64,000 nucleotides of DNA from Pseudomonas brassicacearum (GCF_000585995.1 NZ_CP007410.1:1267430-1331429), one strand, 5' to 3'; positions 18,285 through 28,329 are shown, counted from the first letter of the stretch. Notes: generated from the sequence alone by a model not told the origin. Numbers and translations are program-made.

Positions 18285-19484
18285 TCAAATGGCCCCGTCG
18301 GTGCGCAGCCGGGCGATCTGCTGCGCATCGTAGCCAAGCTCCCCGAGTACCTGTGCATTGTGCTCACCCAGCGCCGGCCCGACCCATTCGGAGGTCCCCG
18401 GTGTGTCGGAGAGCTTCGGTACGATCCCCGGCATCTTGAACGCCTTGCCGTCCGGCAGTTTGGCCTGCAGAAACATTTCACGGGCGAGGAATTGCGGGTC
18501 GCTGAACATATCTTCGGCGCTGAAGATCCGACTGGCCGGCACTCCGGCCTGGTTCAACTGCTCAATGACGGCATCGAGCGGCAGCGAGTTGACCCAGCGA
18601 TCAATGACCCCGTACAGCTCATCGCGGCGGCTGTCGCGACCATCATTGCTGGCCAGTTGCGGATCATTGGCCAGGTCGTCACGGCCGATGATCTGCATGA
18701 AGCGCTTGAAGATCGCGTCGCCGTTGGCGCCGATCTGCACGTGTTTGCCATCGGCGCTGGTGTGGATGGACGACGGAGTGATGCCGGGCATGATATTGCC
18801 GGTGCGCTCGCGGATGAAACCGAACACGTCGAACTCCGGCACCATGCTCTCCATCATGGCAAAAATCGCCTCGTACAAGGCCACATCGACCACTTGTCCG
18901 GTTCCACCGTTGACCTCGCGGTGACGCAGGGCCATCAGTGCGCCGATCACGCCCCAGAGGGCGGCGATCGAATCGCCGATGGAGATCCCGGTGCGCACTG
19001 GCGGACGGTCCTCGAACCCAGTGATGTAGCGCAGGCCGCCCATGGACTCGCCCACTGCGCCGAACCCGGGCTGATCTTTCATCGGTCCGGTCTGGCCGAA
19101 GCCCGAGAGCCGCACCATTACCAGTTTCGGGTTCAGTGCATGCAGCACATCCCAGCCCAGGCCGAGCTTTTCCAGCACGCCGGGGCGGAAGTTCTCGATC
19201 AGGATGTCGGCTTCGCCGATCAGTTTTTTCAGGATCGCCAGGCCGTCGGGATGCTTGAGATTAAGCGTCAGGGACTTCTTGTTGCGTGCCTGGACGAACC
19301 ACCACAACGATGTTCCTTCGTAAAGTTTGCGCCACTTGCGCAATGGGTCGCCGCCGTCAGGCGATTCGACCTTGATCACCTCGGCACCGAATTCACCGCA
19401 GATGCGCGAGGCAAAAGGCCCGGCGATCAAAGTGCCGAGTTCGATGACTTTGACGCCGGCAAGGGGTTTGGCAGTAAGCGACAT
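18285..19484 (-). CDS. CaiB/BaiF family (class III) CoA-transferase
   Basis: 399 residues. It shows the class III fold features: N-terminal GVKVIELGTLIAGPF, ADILIENFRPGVLEKLGL, and the likely nucleophilic Asp in SIGDSIAALWG. These enzymes move CoA between carboxylic acids; the substrate is not evident (formate/oxalate, carnitine, succinate-dependent types all exist). Start at MSLTAKPL with AGGATTG about 5 bases upstream. Divergent from yaeQ, with 147 bases between them. No partner acyl-CoA dehydrogenase or ligase is adjacent. Confidence 0.88.
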   Translation of the reverse strand: MSLTAKPLAGVKVIELGTLIAGPFASRICGEFGAEVIKVESPDGGDPLRKWRKLYEGTSLWWFVQARNKKSLTLNLKHPDGLAILKKLIGEADILIENFRPGVLEKLGLGWDVLHALNPKLVMVRLSGFGQTGPMKDQPGFGAVGESMGGLRYITGFEDRPPVRTGISIGDSIAALWGVIGALMALRHREVNGGTGQVVDVALYEAIFAMMESMVPEFDVFGFIRERTGNIMPGITPSSIHTSADGKHVQIGANGDAIFKRFMQIIGRDDLANDPQLASNDGRDSRRDELYGVIDRWVNSLPLDAVIEQLNQAGVPASRIFSAEDMFSDPQFLAREMFLQAKLPDGKAFKMPGIVPKLSDTPGTSEWVGPALGEHNAQVLGELGYDAQQIARLRTDGAI

Positions 19485-19631
19485 GAGCAATCCTGTAGGA
19501 CAAAGGCAGAACGAATAGAGCGTTTTATCATAGGCCAATCGCTGTCGCCGCAGGTTGATGGTCGGCAATTCGTGGATTGTCCGCGTCATCGGTTAGACTT
19601 GCCGCCTTTCTCTGTATCAAGAAGCCCGTTC

Positions 19632-20174
19632 ATGGCCCAGCCGTCCACGACCTATAAGTTTGAACTGAACCTCACCGACCTCGACCGCAGTGTGTACGAG
19701 AGCGTGAAGCAGACCATCGCCCGCCATCCTTCGGAAACCGAAGAACGCATGACCGTGCGTCTGCTGGCCTACGCTTTCTGGTACAACGAACTGCTGGCAT
19801 TCGGTCGTGGTCTGTCAGACGTCGATGAACCTGCGCTGTGGGAAAAAAGCCTGGATGACCGTGTGTTGCACTGGATCGAAGTCGGCCAGCCTGACGCCGA
19901 TCGCTTGACCTGGTGCTCGCGCCGCACCGAGCGCACCAGCCTGTTGGCCTACGGCAGCCTGCGCGTCTGGGAAGGCAAGGTGATCCCGGCCGTCAAGAAC
20001 CTGAAAAACGTCAACATTGCCTCGGTGCCCCAGGAAGTGCTGGAAACCCTGGCCCGGGATATGCCTCGCGTGATCAAGTGGGATGTGATGATCAGCGAGG
20101 GCACGATTTTCGTGACCGACGACCGTGGTCAGCATGAAGTCCAGTTGCAATGGTTGCTGGGCGAACGCGGTTGA
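19632..20174 (+). CDS. yaeQ: YaeQ family protein
   Basis: 180 residues, full length for the family. Conserved features include YKFELNLTDLDR near the start and YWSL-like strands through the middle. YaeQ has a PD-(D/E)XK nuclease-like fold; its role is not settled, with an old link to RfaH suppression in E. coli. Monocistronic, divergent from the CoA-transferase. Confidence 0.9.
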   Translation: MAQPSTTYKFELNLTDLDRSVYESVKQTIARHPSETEERMTVRLLAYAFWYNELLAFGRGLSDVDEPALWEKSLDDRVLHWIEVGQPDADRLTWCSRRTERTSLLAYGSLRVWEGKVIPAVKNLKNVNIASVPQEVLETLARDMPRVIKWDVMISEGTIFVTDDRGQHEVQLQWLLGERG

Positions 20175-20200
20175 TCCGCCCCGATATCAAGTGAACTCAA

Positions 20201-20290
20201 TGTGGGAGCGGGCTTGCTCGCGAATACGGTAGATCAGTTTGCATTTATGTTGAATGTGCCGCCGCTTTCGCGAGCAAGCCCGCTCCCACA
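20201..20290. repeat. REP pair, family A (CGGGCTTGC subtype)
   Basis: GTGGGAG ends face outwards and both arms are the CGGGCTTGCTCGCGAA subtype. It lies only 53 bases before recJ, so it should be in the recJ leader or promoter zone. Confidence 0.9.
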
Positions 20291-20343
20291 CAAGCTCCCT
20301 TGCCAGAATTTTCACGATTATCCAGATAAATGTCCTTCACCCC

Positions 20344-22053
20344 ATGCGCATAGAACCCCGCCAGCTACCCGACACCCTGCCATTTCTCGGTGATCTGCCG
20401 CCCCTGTTGACCCGCCTATACGCCGCGCGTGGCGTGCAGTCCGAGACGGAACTGGACAAGAGCCTGGCGCGCTTGATTCCTTATCAGCAGCTCAAGGGCA
20501 TCGACGCGGCGGTTGACCTGCTGGTGGTGGCGCTGGAGCAAGGCCAGCGCATCCTGATCGTCGGCGACTTCGATGCCGATGGCGCAACGGCCAGTACGGT
20601 GGGCATGTTGGGGTTGCGTCTGCTCGGCGCGGCCCATGTCGACTATCTGGTGCCCAATCGCTTCGAATACGGTTACGGACTGACTCCGGAAATCGTCGAA
20701 GTCGCCTTGACCCGCGAGCCGCAGTTGCTGATCACCGTGGACAATGGCATTTCCAGCGTGGAAGGCGTGGCGGCGGCGAAAGCGGCGGGCCTCAAGGTGT
20801 TGGTCACCGATCACCACTTGCCCGGCCTCGAACTGCCGGCGGCCGATGCCATCGTCAACCCGAACCAGCCGGGCTGTGAATTCCCGAGCAAGGCCCTGGC
20901 CGGGGTCGGCGTGATTTTCTATGTGCTGATGGCGCTGCGGGCCCGTCTGCGCAGCCTGGGTTGGTACGCCAGCAAACCCCAGCCGAACATCGGCGAACTG
21001 CTCGACCTGGTGGCCTTGGGCAGCGTGGCCGACGTGGTGCCCCTGGACGCCAATAACCGCATTCTGGTCCATCAGGGCCTGGAACGCATTCGCGCCGGAC
21101 GCGCCCGCCCCGGTATCAAGGCGATTCTGGAGGTGGCCAAGCGCGATCATTCCCGTATTACCTCCACGGACCTCGGATTTATCCTCGGCCCGCGTCTGAA
21201 CGCGGCGGGGCGCCTGGACGACATGAGCCTGGGCATCGAATGCCTGCTCACCGACGACGCGGCCCTGGCGCGGGAGATGGCGGCGCAACTGGACGGCATG
21301 AACCAGGATCGCAAATCCATCGAGCAGGGCATGCAGCGTGAGGCCCTGGCCCAGCTCAAGGACTTGCCGGTGGAGTCGATGCCGTTCGGTTTGTGCCTGT
21401 TCGATCCACAGTGGCACCAAGGGGTCATCGGTATCCTTGCCTCGCGCATGAAAGAGCGCTATTTCCGCCCGACCATCGCCTTTGCCGATGCCGGGGACGG
21501 CTTGCTCAAGGGCTCGGGGCGCTCGGTACCGGGGTTCCATATCCGCGATGCGCTGAGCGTGGTGGCGGCGCAGCATCCGACCTTGATCAGCAAGTATGGC
21601 GGTCACGCCATGGCGGCGGGCCTGACGTTGCCGGAAGCGAATTTCCCGTTGTTCGCCGAAGCGTTCGACGCTGAAGTGCGTCGGCAATTGCGTGAAGAAG
21701 ACCTGACCGGGCGCCTGTTGTCGGACGGCACGTTGGCGGTGGAGGAGTTTCACCTCGAGCTGGCCCGGGCGCTGCGCCACGCCGGGCCCTGGGGCCAGCA
21801 TTTTCCCGAGCCGATGTTCCACGGCGTGTTCCAGTTGGTCGAACAGCGGGTGGTGGGCGAGCGGCACCTGAAGGTGGTGCTCAAGAGCGAATGCGGTTCG
21901 GTGAAGCTCGATGGCATCGCCTTCGGCATCGACCGCGAGATCTGGCCGAACCCCACCGTGCGCTGGGTCGAACTGGCCTACAAGCTTGATCTCAACGAGT
22001 TCCGCGGCCAGGAAACGGTGCAGTTGATGATTGCCCATATCGAACCGCGCTAG
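20344..22053 (+). CDS. recJ: Single-stranded-DNA-specific exonuclease RecJ
   Basis: 569 residues, a 5'-to-3' exonuclease in RecF-pathway repair and mismatch repair. DHH phosphoesterase motifs are present: VGDFDADGA (motif I), VTVDNGIS-type region, VTDHHLPG (DHH motif), GSVADVVPL, and the DHHA1 box KYGGHAMAAG. The start at MRIEPRQ matches homologues; the longer frame begins inside the REP element. No prfB directly follows, unlike in enterics. Confidence 0.96.
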   Translation: MRIEPRQLPDTLPFLGDLPPLLTRLYAARGVQSETELDKSLARLIPYQQLKGIDAAVDLLVVALEQGQRILIVGDFDADGATASTVGMLGLRLLGAAHVDYLVPNRFEYGYGLTPEIVEVALTREPQLLITVDNGISSVEGVAAAKAAGLKVLVTDHHLPGLELPAADAIVNPNQPGCEFPSKALAGVGVIFYVLMALRARLRSLGWYASKPQPNIGELLDLVALGSVADVVPLDANNRILVHQGLERIRAGRARPGIKAILEVAKRDHSRITSTDLGFILGPRLNAAGRLDDMSLGIECLLTDDAALAREMAAQLDGMNQDRKSIEQGMQREALAQLKDLPVESMPFGLCLFDPQWHQGVIGILASRMKERYFRPTIAFADAGDGLLKGSGRSVPGFHIRDALSVVAAQHPTLISKYGGHAMAAGLTLPEANFPLFAEAFDAEVRRQLREEDLTGRLLSDGTLAVEEFHLELARALRHAGPWGQHFPEPMFHGVFQLVEQRVVGERHLKVVLKSECGSVKLDGIAFGIDREIWPNPTVRWVELAYKLDLNEFRGQETVQLMIAHIEPR

Positions 22054-22413
22054 GCATGCCTGTCAGTCCCTGAACCCCTGTGGCGAGGGAGCTTGCTCCC
22101 GCTGGACGCGCCAGCGTCCCCTTGCGATGTGATGGCTGGAACAGGGCCGCTTCGCAGCCCAGCGGGAGCAAGCTCCCTCGCCACAAAGATTCAGGCAAGC
22201 CGTGAGTGACCAGCATTGCGCCACCCTGCCGGTTTTTAAGTTATGAACCCTCCCTCCTTCCAGGTTGTCGACTAGGCTCTAAGCACTGCTTGATAGCCCT
22301 TGTGACGTCTTGTCGAATTTATTTGCCCGCGGGGGCGGGTGTTGCACCTTTTGTCACTCGTCGACTTTTCAAACAGAACCCTGGAGCCTGCCCACTGATT
22401 CGAGAGGTGCCCC
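22054..22413. other. Intergenic region between recJ and the OYE gene
   Basis: 360 bases. The first third is a family B REP pair; the rest is lower in GC and probably carries the promoter of the flavin oxidoreductase. No gene seen. Confidence 0.6.
22077..22186. repeat. REP pair, family B
   Basis: GTGGCGAGGGAGCTTGCTCCCGC and its mirror copy, ends outward, starting 24 bases after the recJ stop. Confidence 0.9.
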
Positions 22414-23520
22414 ATGAGTCTGCTGCTGGAACCCTATACCCTTCGCCAATTGACCCTACCCAATCGCATCGCGGTGTCGCCGATGTGCCAGTACTCGAGC
22501 GCCGATGGCCTGGCCAACGACTGGCACCTGGTGCACCTTGGTAGCCGCGCCGTGGGCGGCGCCGGCCTGGTATTCACCGAAGCCACCGCTGTCACCGCTG
22601 ATGGCCGTATCACCGCCCAGGACCTGGGGTTGTGGAACGATGAACAGATCGAACCGTTGCAACGCATCACCCGTTTCATCACCGCCCAAGGGGCCGTGCC
22701 GGGCATCCAGTTGGCCCACGCGGGGCGCAAGGCCAGCACCTGGCGACCTTGGCTGGGCAAGCATGGCAGCGTGAAACCCGAGGACGGCGGTTGGCTTCCG
22801 GTCGGCCCGTCGCCGATTGCCTTCGACCCGCAGCACACCCCGCCAGCCCAACTGGACGAAGGGCAGATCGCCGGGGTTATCCAGGCGTTCGTGGATTCGG
22901 CCAAGCGCGCCCTCACGGCCGGCTTCAAGGTGGTCGAGGTCCATGCGGCCCACGGCTATCTGCTGCATCAATTCCTGTCGCCCTTGAGCAACCAGCGGCG
23001 CGACCAATACGGCGGCTCGTTCGAGAACCGCATCCGCCTGGTACTGCAGGTGACCGAAGCGGTGAGGGCCGTCTGGCCCGAGGAGTTGCCGGTATTCGTT
23101 CGCGTCTCTGCCACCGATTGGGTCGAGGACGGTTGGAACCCGGATGAAACCGTGGAACTGGCGCGGCGGTTCAGGGCGGTGGGGGTGGACCTGATCGATG
23201 TGTCATCGGGTGGCACTGCCGCCAATGCGGAGATTCCCACCGGCCCGGGTTATCAGACACGCTTTGCCGAACGGGTGCGCAAGGAGTCGGAAATCGCCAC
23301 CGGCACTGTGGGCATGATTACCGAACCGGCCCAGGCCGAGCACATCCTGCGCACCTGCCAGGCCGACATCATTTTCCTCGCCCGGGAATTGCTGCGCGAT
23401 CCGTACTGGGCCCTGCATGCCGATGATGACCTGGGTGGACGCAAGGCTACATGGCCGGCGCAGTACCAGCGGGCCACGCATCGGGACCAGCCGATTCATG
23501 AGTCTGATTTGCGCGACTGA
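22414..23520 (+). CDS. Old Yellow Enzyme family NADH:flavin oxidoreductase (class II)
   Basis: 368-residue FMN-dependent TIM barrel. Features of the YqjM/XenA-like class: PMCQYS with the active-site-modulating Cys and Tyr near the N-terminus, the substrate-anion pair HxxH in HAAHGYLLHQF, and YGGSFENRIRL. These enzymes reduce activated C=C bonds and sometimes nitro compounds; the physiological substrate is unknown. AGAGGTG precedes the start. Ends in a strong terminator. Confidence 0.9.
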   Translation: MSLLLEPYTLRQLTLPNRIAVSPMCQYSSADGLANDWHLVHLGSRAVGGAGLVFTEATAVTADGRITAQDLGLWNDEQIEPLQRITRFITAQGAVPGIQLAHAGRKASTWRPWLGKHGSVKPEDGGWLPVGPSPIAFDPQHTPPAQLDEGQIAGVIQAFVDSAKRALTAGFKVVEVHAAHGYLLHQFLSPLSNQRRDQYGGSFENRIRLVLQVTEAVRAVWPEELPVFVRVSATDWVEDGWNPDETVELARRFRAVGVDLIDVSSGGTAANAEIPTGPGYQTRFAERVRKESEIATGTVGMITEPAQAEHILRTCQADIIFLARELLRDPYWALHADDDLGGRKATWPAQYQRATHRDQPIHESDLRD

Positions 23521-23530
23521 GTGAGGGATG

Positions 23531-23570
23531 AAAAAAAAAGCCCCGGTCGTGTTGGCCGGGGCTTTTGTTT
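23531..23570 (+). terminator. Rho-independent terminator after the OYE gene
   Basis: A-run, AGCCCCGG/CCGGGGCT stem, then TTTTGTTT; it could also serve opgD on the other strand together with the REP pair. Confidence 0.88.
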
Positions 23571-23604
23571 ATCGGGCTGGATTATTCGGTGGTTGTACCG
23601 GCCT

Positions 23605-23682
23605 CATCGCGAGCAAGCTCGCTCCCACAGGGATTTCTGTAAACCACAGATCCCATGTGGGAGCGAGCTTGCTCGCGATGGG
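23605..23682. repeat. REP pair, family A
   Basis: CGAGCTTGC subtype with GTGGGAG ends facing inwards, between convergent genes. Confidence 0.9.
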
Positions 23683-23706
23683 GCCAGCCCAAGCGCCGAA
23701 TCACCA

Positions 23707-25332
23707 TCAGGGATACTTACGCTTATCCGGCGCCGGCGGAAAGTACTGGTACAGCCAGGTCTCGCTCAGGGTCCGGTCCTTGCTGCGAATGAACAGGCGC
23801 ATCTGCACCGGGTCTACGCGGTCGTCGGTCGGGTACCAGTCGAAGGTGATCCGGTAACCCTTGATCGCATCCAGTACCAGCACATTGAAGTCCTTCACTT
23901 CGCCGTGGGAGCAGGTCACCACCGGTTCGATGCCGGTGCCTGGTGGTAACTGGTCGAGGCCGCCGCCGCTGAAGTCCACGGCGAAACGCCGTGCCCAGAC
24001 GGTAGGGTAATGCTCGCCGGGCGCCCAGCCTTCGATGAAGCCACCCATGCCCGAACGGGTCGCGTCGACATGGGCCAGGTCGGTGCTCACCGGCGGCAGG
24101 GCACTCCAGTAGAGCTTGTAGCCATAGTTCAGCGAGTCACCTGCGGCCACCGGTTTTTTCGGGGTCCAGAACGCGACGATGTTATCCAGGGTTTCGCCGG
24201 TCGTAGGAATTTCCAGTAGATCGACAGAGCCTTCGCCCCACGCCGTTGTCGGTTCGACCCATAGGCTGGGACGTTTGCTGTACCAGTCTACGGTGTCTTG
24301 GTAGCTATCAAAGTCATGGTCGGTCTGCACCAGGCCGAAGCCCTTCGGATTATTGTCGGCGAAGGCATTGAATTGCAGGGTGGCGGGGTTGTTCAACGGA
24401 CGGCAGACCCACTCGCCGTTGCCGCGCCACATGGCCAGGCGGTCGGAGTCGTGGATTTGCGGGTGAATGGTGTCGCACATGCGCCGCTCGACGGTGCCGC
24501 AGCTGAACATGCTGGTCATGGGGGCGATACCCAGTTGCTCGATGGCGGTACGCGCATTGATGTGCGCGTCGATCTCCATCACCACGCGGGTCGGCTGGCA
24601 ATCGATATCGAACCGATAGGCACCGGTGGCGCTGGGGGAATCGAGCAGCGCGTAGACCACGAAGCGGGTGCTGTTTTTTTCCGGGGTTTCGAACCAGAAC
24701 TTGGTGAAGTCCGGAAATTCCTCGCGCTTCTTGGCGTAGGTATCGATGGCCAATCCGCGGGCTGACAACCCGTACTGGCCACTGGCGTCCACGGCACGGA
24801 AATAACTGGCCCCCAGGAACGAAAGGATGTCGTGGCGATCCAGCTCCGGCGCCTTGAACACCCGGAAACCGGAGAACCCCAGGTCGCCCGTCAGCTGCGA
24901 AGTGTTGACCGTGGTTTTCTCATAGTTGAACAGCTCCGGGCGGAAGTGCACCTCACGAGCCAGGCGGGTCTTGGGATCGACGCTGTACATGCGCACCGGC
25001 TGCTTGAAGCCCATGCCGACGTGGAAAAACTGCACGTCCAGCTGACCGTCGAGCTTATTCCACAGCGAGTGGTTGGCGTCGTACTGGATCGCGTTGAATT
25101 GCAGGGGCGACATCAGGGCCAGGGTTTGCGGCAGGACTTGCTTGGTGTCGACGTATTGGCTTGCGGCCAATTGTCGGGCCTGGTCTTTCAGGGCGTTGAA
25201 ATCGAAGGGACGGGCTTCGCCGTCGGCAGTCTGGTCAGCAGCCCAGGCACGTGCGGCCATGAGCCCGGAGGCTGAAAGCCCTGTGTAGGCGGCGAAGGCC
25301 ATGGAGGCCTTGAGCAGATTCCTGCGGTGCAT
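23707..25332 (-). CDS. opgD: Glucans biosynthesis protein D (OpgD/MdoD)
   Basis: 541 residues, periplasmic. Tat-type signal peptide: HRRNLLKAS followed by a hydrophobic stretch and cleavage near ARAWA. The mature protein matches the OpgG/OpgD family, which shapes the backbone of osmoregulated periplasmic glucans; recognisable text includes [13 protein letters not shown] and [12 protein letters not shown]. Start at MHRRN with AAGGTTG upstream; the frame could extend to 25461 but would bury the Tat signal. Stands alone, without opgGH. Confidence 0.93.
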   Translation of the reverse strand: MHRRNLLKASMAFAAYTGLSASGLMAARAWAADQTADGEARPFDFNALKDQARQLAASQYVDTKQVLPQTLALMSPLQFNAIQYDANHSLWNKLDGQLDVQFFHVGMGFKQPVRMYSVDPKTRLAREVHFRPELFNYEKTTVNTSQLTGDLGFSGFRVFKAPELDRHDILSFLGASYFRAVDASGQYGLSARGLAIDTYAKKREEFPDFTKFWFETPEKNSTRFVVYALLDSPSATGAYRFDIDCQPTRVVMEIDAHINARTAIEQLGIAPMTSMFSCGTVERRMCDTIHPQIHDSDRLAMWRGNGEWVCRPLNNPATLQFNAFADNNPKGFGLVQTDHDFDSYQDTVDWYSKRPSLWVEPTTAWGEGSVDLLEIPTTGETLDNIVAFWTPKKPVAAGDSLNYGYKLYWSALPPVSTDLAHVDATRSGMGGFIEGWAPGEHYPTVWARRFAVDFSGGGLDQLPPGTGIEPVVTCSHGEVKDFNVLVLDAIKGYRITFDWYPTDDRVDPVQMRLFIRSKDRTLSETWLYQYFPPAPDKRKYP

Positions 25333-25695
25333 AAATACAACCTTTCTCGAAACAATCCCGAGCCGTTCCTGGCCGCAAAGATTGATGAAGGAGTTCGGAC
25401 ATGCCTTTGGCCAAACGCGAACAGACGTTAGAACAGATGCCTGAGAGCTGGATCGGTTCACCGAGGCGCAAAATCATAGGGGATATATGGTTGTTGAGAG
25501 CGAAGAAAGCAGGGCTTGGTCAAATTTTCTTACAGTTATTTCTTTTTTTATGTGGATTCCGGCCTTTTTTGACTAATTACTCTAAAAATCCCTTTTCACG
25601 GTATGAAACCTCCCTATTCTTTAGCTTGATAGACCGTTAACCCAGGGTTGCGAAGGCGCTATCAGGTCAATTCGACGTACAGAAGGGCATCGCTC
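25333..25695. other. AT-richer intergenic region
   Basis: 363 bases between opgD and the 61-residue gene. About 25510-25640 is clearly AT-rich with several T-runs, unlike the surrounding DNA. It probably holds the two divergent promoters. No convincing gene; a 79-codon frame at 25401 is not credible. Confidence 0.55.
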
Positions 25696-25881
25696 ATGAC
25701 GAAAATACAGGGCATTACCGCAATGCTGGGGATCTTTCCAGGCCTGATCAATGGGCGCAGGACACGGCGACTCAGCCTGGAGGAATTAAGACTGGTGGAG
25801 CGCTATCGAGAGCTGTCGGAAAACGACCGGATTGCCATGCGCTACCTGGTGGATGCGATGAGGAGTGTTTCGAGGTTTTGA
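25696..25881 (+). CDS. Small conserved-looking protein, function unknown
   Basis: 61 residues, rich in Arg and Leu. The C-terminal half (SLEELRLVERYRELSENDR) looks helical with regular charged spacing, as in small regulators or adaptor proteins. Start chosen at MTKIQGI with AAGGGC about 8 bases upstream; the frame extends upstream without a better site. It lies in an AT-rich accessory patch next to the toxin-antitoxin genes. I do not recognise a family. Confidence 0.6.
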   Translation: MTKIQGITAMLGIFPGLINGRRTRRLSLEELRLVERYRELSENDRIAMRYLVDAMRSVSRF

Positions 25882-26020
25882 ATAGCCTGGGGATACGCTG
25901 ATTATGGGGGGACAAACTGGCCTGTATAAGGCTTCCTGGCTTCACACCAACACACTGCATGTTTCCACAGAGCCGAAGCGAATGTGCTTACGATCAGCGG
26001 CGGTTGCAGGCTCGATGATG

Positions 26021-26051
26021 AAGTATTACTTTTAAAATAAAGGTAATACTT
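26021..26051. promoter_or_regulatory. Palindromic operator before the toxin-antitoxin pair
   Basis: AAGTATTAC (26021-26029) and GTAATACTT (26043-26051) form perfect 9-base arms around 13 AT-rich bases, ending just before the AAAGGAGAG ribosome site. The position fits autorepression by the AbrB-type antitoxin. Confidence 0.7.
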
Positions 26052-26066
26052 AAAGGAGAGTTTATT

Positions 26067-26312
26067 GTGTCGACGACGATGACAAGTAAAGGGCAGGTCA
26101 CCATTCCCAAACCTATCCGGGATGCGCTGCACCTGATTCCGGGTAGTGCAATCGAGTTCAGCGTCAATGCGCAAGGGGAAGTGGTGCTACATGCCGGCAA
26201 ACCTAAAATGGCAAAAAAAACGGCTGGCGATCGTTTTGACGCGATGCGTGGCAAAGCGGATATCAAGTGGCGCACGGATGACCTGATGGCGCTGTTGCGT
26301 GGTGAAGATTAA
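26067..26312 (+). CDS. vapB: AbrB/MazE-type antitoxin (VapB-like)
   Basis: 81 residues. N-terminal SpoVT-AbrB swapped-hairpin DNA-binding domain (TMTSKGQVTIPKPIRDAL), then a C-terminal tail expected to block the toxin. Start codon is GTG at 26067, with AGGAGAG 6 bases upstream; an internal ATG at 26079 is an alternative. The stop overlaps the toxin ATG in TAATG, the usual coupled arrangement. Confidence 0.88.
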   Translation: MSTTMTSKGQVTIPKPIRDALHLIPGSAIEFSVNAQGEVVLHAGKPKMAKKTAGDRFDAMRGKADIKWRTDDLMALLRGED

Positions 26313-26713
26313 TGATACTGGTCGACACCAACGTCTTGATCGATGTCCTGGAAGACGACCCCATCTGGGCTGACTGGTCTATCCAGCAACTGCGGGCCCA
26401 ATCGCAAGCCCATGACCTTGTGATCAACCCGATTATCTATGCTGAACTGTCTCAGATTTTTTCCACTTTTGAAGCGTTGGATGAGGTTGTCAGTGAGCTC
26501 CGGTTGCTGGTGCAAGAAATACCTCGTCCGGCACTGTTTCTCGCTGGGAAAGCTTTCGTGCGTTATCGAAAGCTCGGCGGCGGAAAAAACAACGTGCTGG
26601 CAGACTTTTTCATCGGTGCCCATGCGGCTGTGAATGGCCTGCCTTTGCTCACTCGAGACGCCAAACGTTACCGAAGTTATTTTCCCTCCGTCGAGTTGGT
26701 GGTGCCGTCCTGA
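26312..26713 (+). CDS. vapC: PIN-domain ribonuclease toxin (VapC-like)
   Basis: 133 residues with all four acidic PIN positions: Asp in LVDTNVLID, Glu in IYAELSQ, Asp in LADFFIGAHA and Asp in LTRDAKRY. VapC toxins cleave tRNA or rRNA when the antitoxin is degraded. Because all motifs are intact and the antitoxin is full length, the pair looks functional. RNA target unknown. Confidence 0.9.
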   Translation: MILVDTNVLIDVLEDDPIWADWSIQQLRAQSQAHDLVINPIIYAELSQIFSTFEALDEVVSELRLLVQEIPRPALFLAGKAFVRYRKLGGGKNNVLADFFIGAHAAVNGLPLLTRDAKRYRSYFPSVELVVPS

Positions 26714-26722
26714 TATTTGAAT

Positions 26723-26764
26723 AACCACGGCCGGACCCTGTCTTCCGGCCGTGGGGGGTGTTTT
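26723..26764 (+). terminator. Terminator after vapC
   Basis: CCACGGCCGGA/TCCGGCCGTGG stem followed by GGGGTGTTTT. It lies just before the 3' end of the minus-strand aldehyde dehydrogenase gene. Confidence 0.7.
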
Positions 26765-26767
26765 AGC

Positions 26768-28192
26768 TCAATGCTTGAACATCACATGCCGCACCACCGT
26801 GTAGTCCTCCAGCCCATACATCGACATATCCTTGCCATAGCCGGAATGTTTCTGACCGCCATGGGGCATTTCGCTGACGAGCATGAAGTGGGTGTTCACC
26901 CAGGTGCAGCCGTATTGCAGGCGCGCCGCCAGGCGATGGGCGCGACCGACGTCGGCGGTCCACACCGATGACGCCAGGCCGTAGTCCGACTCATTGGCCC
27001 AAGCCAGCACTTGTGCTTCGTCGAGGAACGGCGTGACGGACACCACCGGACCGAACACTTCCCGGCGGACGATTTCGTCGTCCTGCTGGGCGTCGGCCAG
27101 TACCGTCGGTTCGAAGAAGAACCCGTTGCCGTCCACGGTCTTGCCACCGGTGATCAGGCGGATATGCGGCTGGGCGATGGCCCGTTCGACGAAACCCGCG
27201 ACGCGGTCCCGGTGCTGGGCGGTGATCAGCGGGCCCATTTCAGTGTCGGGTGCGGTTTGCAGGCCGTACTTGATACTGCCCACCGCAGCGCCGAGCTTCT
27301 CGACAAACTGCTCGTAGATGCCTTGCTGGGCATAGATGCGGCAAGCGGCGGTGCAGTCCTGGCCGGCGTTGTAGAAACCGAAAGTGCGGATGCCTTCCAC
27401 GGCCGCGTCAATGTCGGCGTCGTCGAAAATGATCACCGGGGCCTTGCCGCCCAGTTCCATGTGCGTGCGCTTGACGCTGTCGGCGGTGCTGGAAATGATG
27501 TTCGCGCCGGTGGCGATGGAGCCGGTGAGCGACACCATGCGCACTTTCGGATGGGTCACCAGCGGCTGGCCTACGGTTGGCCCACGACCGAACACCACGT
27601 TGAGTACGCCGGCCGGGAAAATTTCCGACGCCAATTCCGCCAGGCGCAGCGCGGTCAGCGGGGTTTGTTCCGATGGCTTGAGCACCACGGTGTTCCCGGC
27701 GGCCAGGGCCGGGGCGATTTTCCAGGCGACCATCATCAAGGGGTAGTTCCAGGGGGCGATGGAGGCGATGACCCCCACCGGGTCGCGGCGGATCATCGAA
27801 GTGTGCCCCGGCAGGTATTCGCCGCCGGCCGAGCCGTTCATGCAGCGACTGGCGCCGGCAAAGAAGCGGAACACATCGGCAATCGCCGGGATCTCGTCGT
27901 TCAGCGCGGCGCTCAAGGGTTTACCGCAGTTGTCCGACTCCAGCTTCGCCAGTTCTTCGCCGTTGGCTTCGATGGCGTCAGCCAGTTTGAGCAGCAACAG
28001 GGAGCGGTCCTTGGGCGCAACCTGCGACCAGCTGTCGAAGGCGCTGTCGGCCGCACGGACGGCGGCATCGACCTGGGCTTCGCTGGCCTCGTTGATTTCC
28101 ACCAGCACTCGCCCCAGCGAGGGGTTAAACACGGCCTGGCCGGGGCCTTCGCCGTTTACCAGGTGGCCGTTGATCAGCAGTTTGGTTTGCAT
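26768..28192 (-). CDS. patD: Gamma-aminobutyraldehyde dehydrogenase (YdcW/PatD-like), copy 1
   Basis: 474-residue NAD-dependent aldehyde dehydrogenase. Catalytic Cys in [11 protein letters not shown], general base Glu in HMELGGKAP, and PWNYPLMM, the cofactor loop. The closest family I recognise is E. coli YdcW, which oxidises 4-aminobutyraldehyde from putrescine to GABA. Last gene of the ydcSTUV module, separated from ydcV by a REP pair. It has a paralogue at 32627-34084. A partner aminotransferase is not in the window. Confidence 0.88.
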   Translation of the reverse strand: MQTKLLINGHLVNGEGPGQAVFNPSLGRVLVEINEASEAQVDAAVRAADSAFDSWSQVAPKDRSLLLLKLADAIEANGEELAKLESDNCGKPLSAALNDEIPAIADVFRFFAGASRCMNGSAGGEYLPGHTSMIRRDPVGVIASIAPWNYPLMMVAWKIAPALAAGNTVVLKPSEQTPLTALRLAELASEIFPAGVLNVVFGRGPTVGQPLVTHPKVRMVSLTGSIATGANIISSTADSVKRTHMELGGKAPVIIFDDADIDAAVEGIRTFGFYNAGQDCTAACRIYAQQGIYEQFVEKLGAAVGSIKYGLQTAPDTEMGPLITAQHRDRVAGFVERAIAQPHIRLITGGKTVDGNGFFFEPTVLADAQQDDEIVRREVFGPVVSVTPFLDEAQVLAWANESDYGLASSVWTADVGRAHRLAARLQYGCTWVNTHFMLVSEMPHGGQKHSGYGKDMSMYGLEDYTVVRHVMFKH

Positions 28193-28239
28193 GGCTTTGT
28201 CCTCATCGAAACAGTTATGTGTCTGCTGGAACCGATCCC

Positions 28240-28329
28240 TGTGGGAGCGAGCTTGCTCGCGATAGCGGTCTTACAGTCGACACGTGTGTTGAGTGTTCGT
28301 CAGTCATCGCGAGCAAGCTCGCTCCCACA
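28240..28329. repeat. REP pair, family A
   Basis: CGAGCTTGC subtype with GTGGGAG ends outward, between ydcV and the aldehyde dehydrogenase gene, inside a row of same-strand genes. Confidence 0.9.

Noticed and set aside
25401..25640. 79-codon open frame in the AT-rich patch
   Set aside because: It lacks a ribosome site, crosses the opgD promoter zone and resembles translated T-runs.
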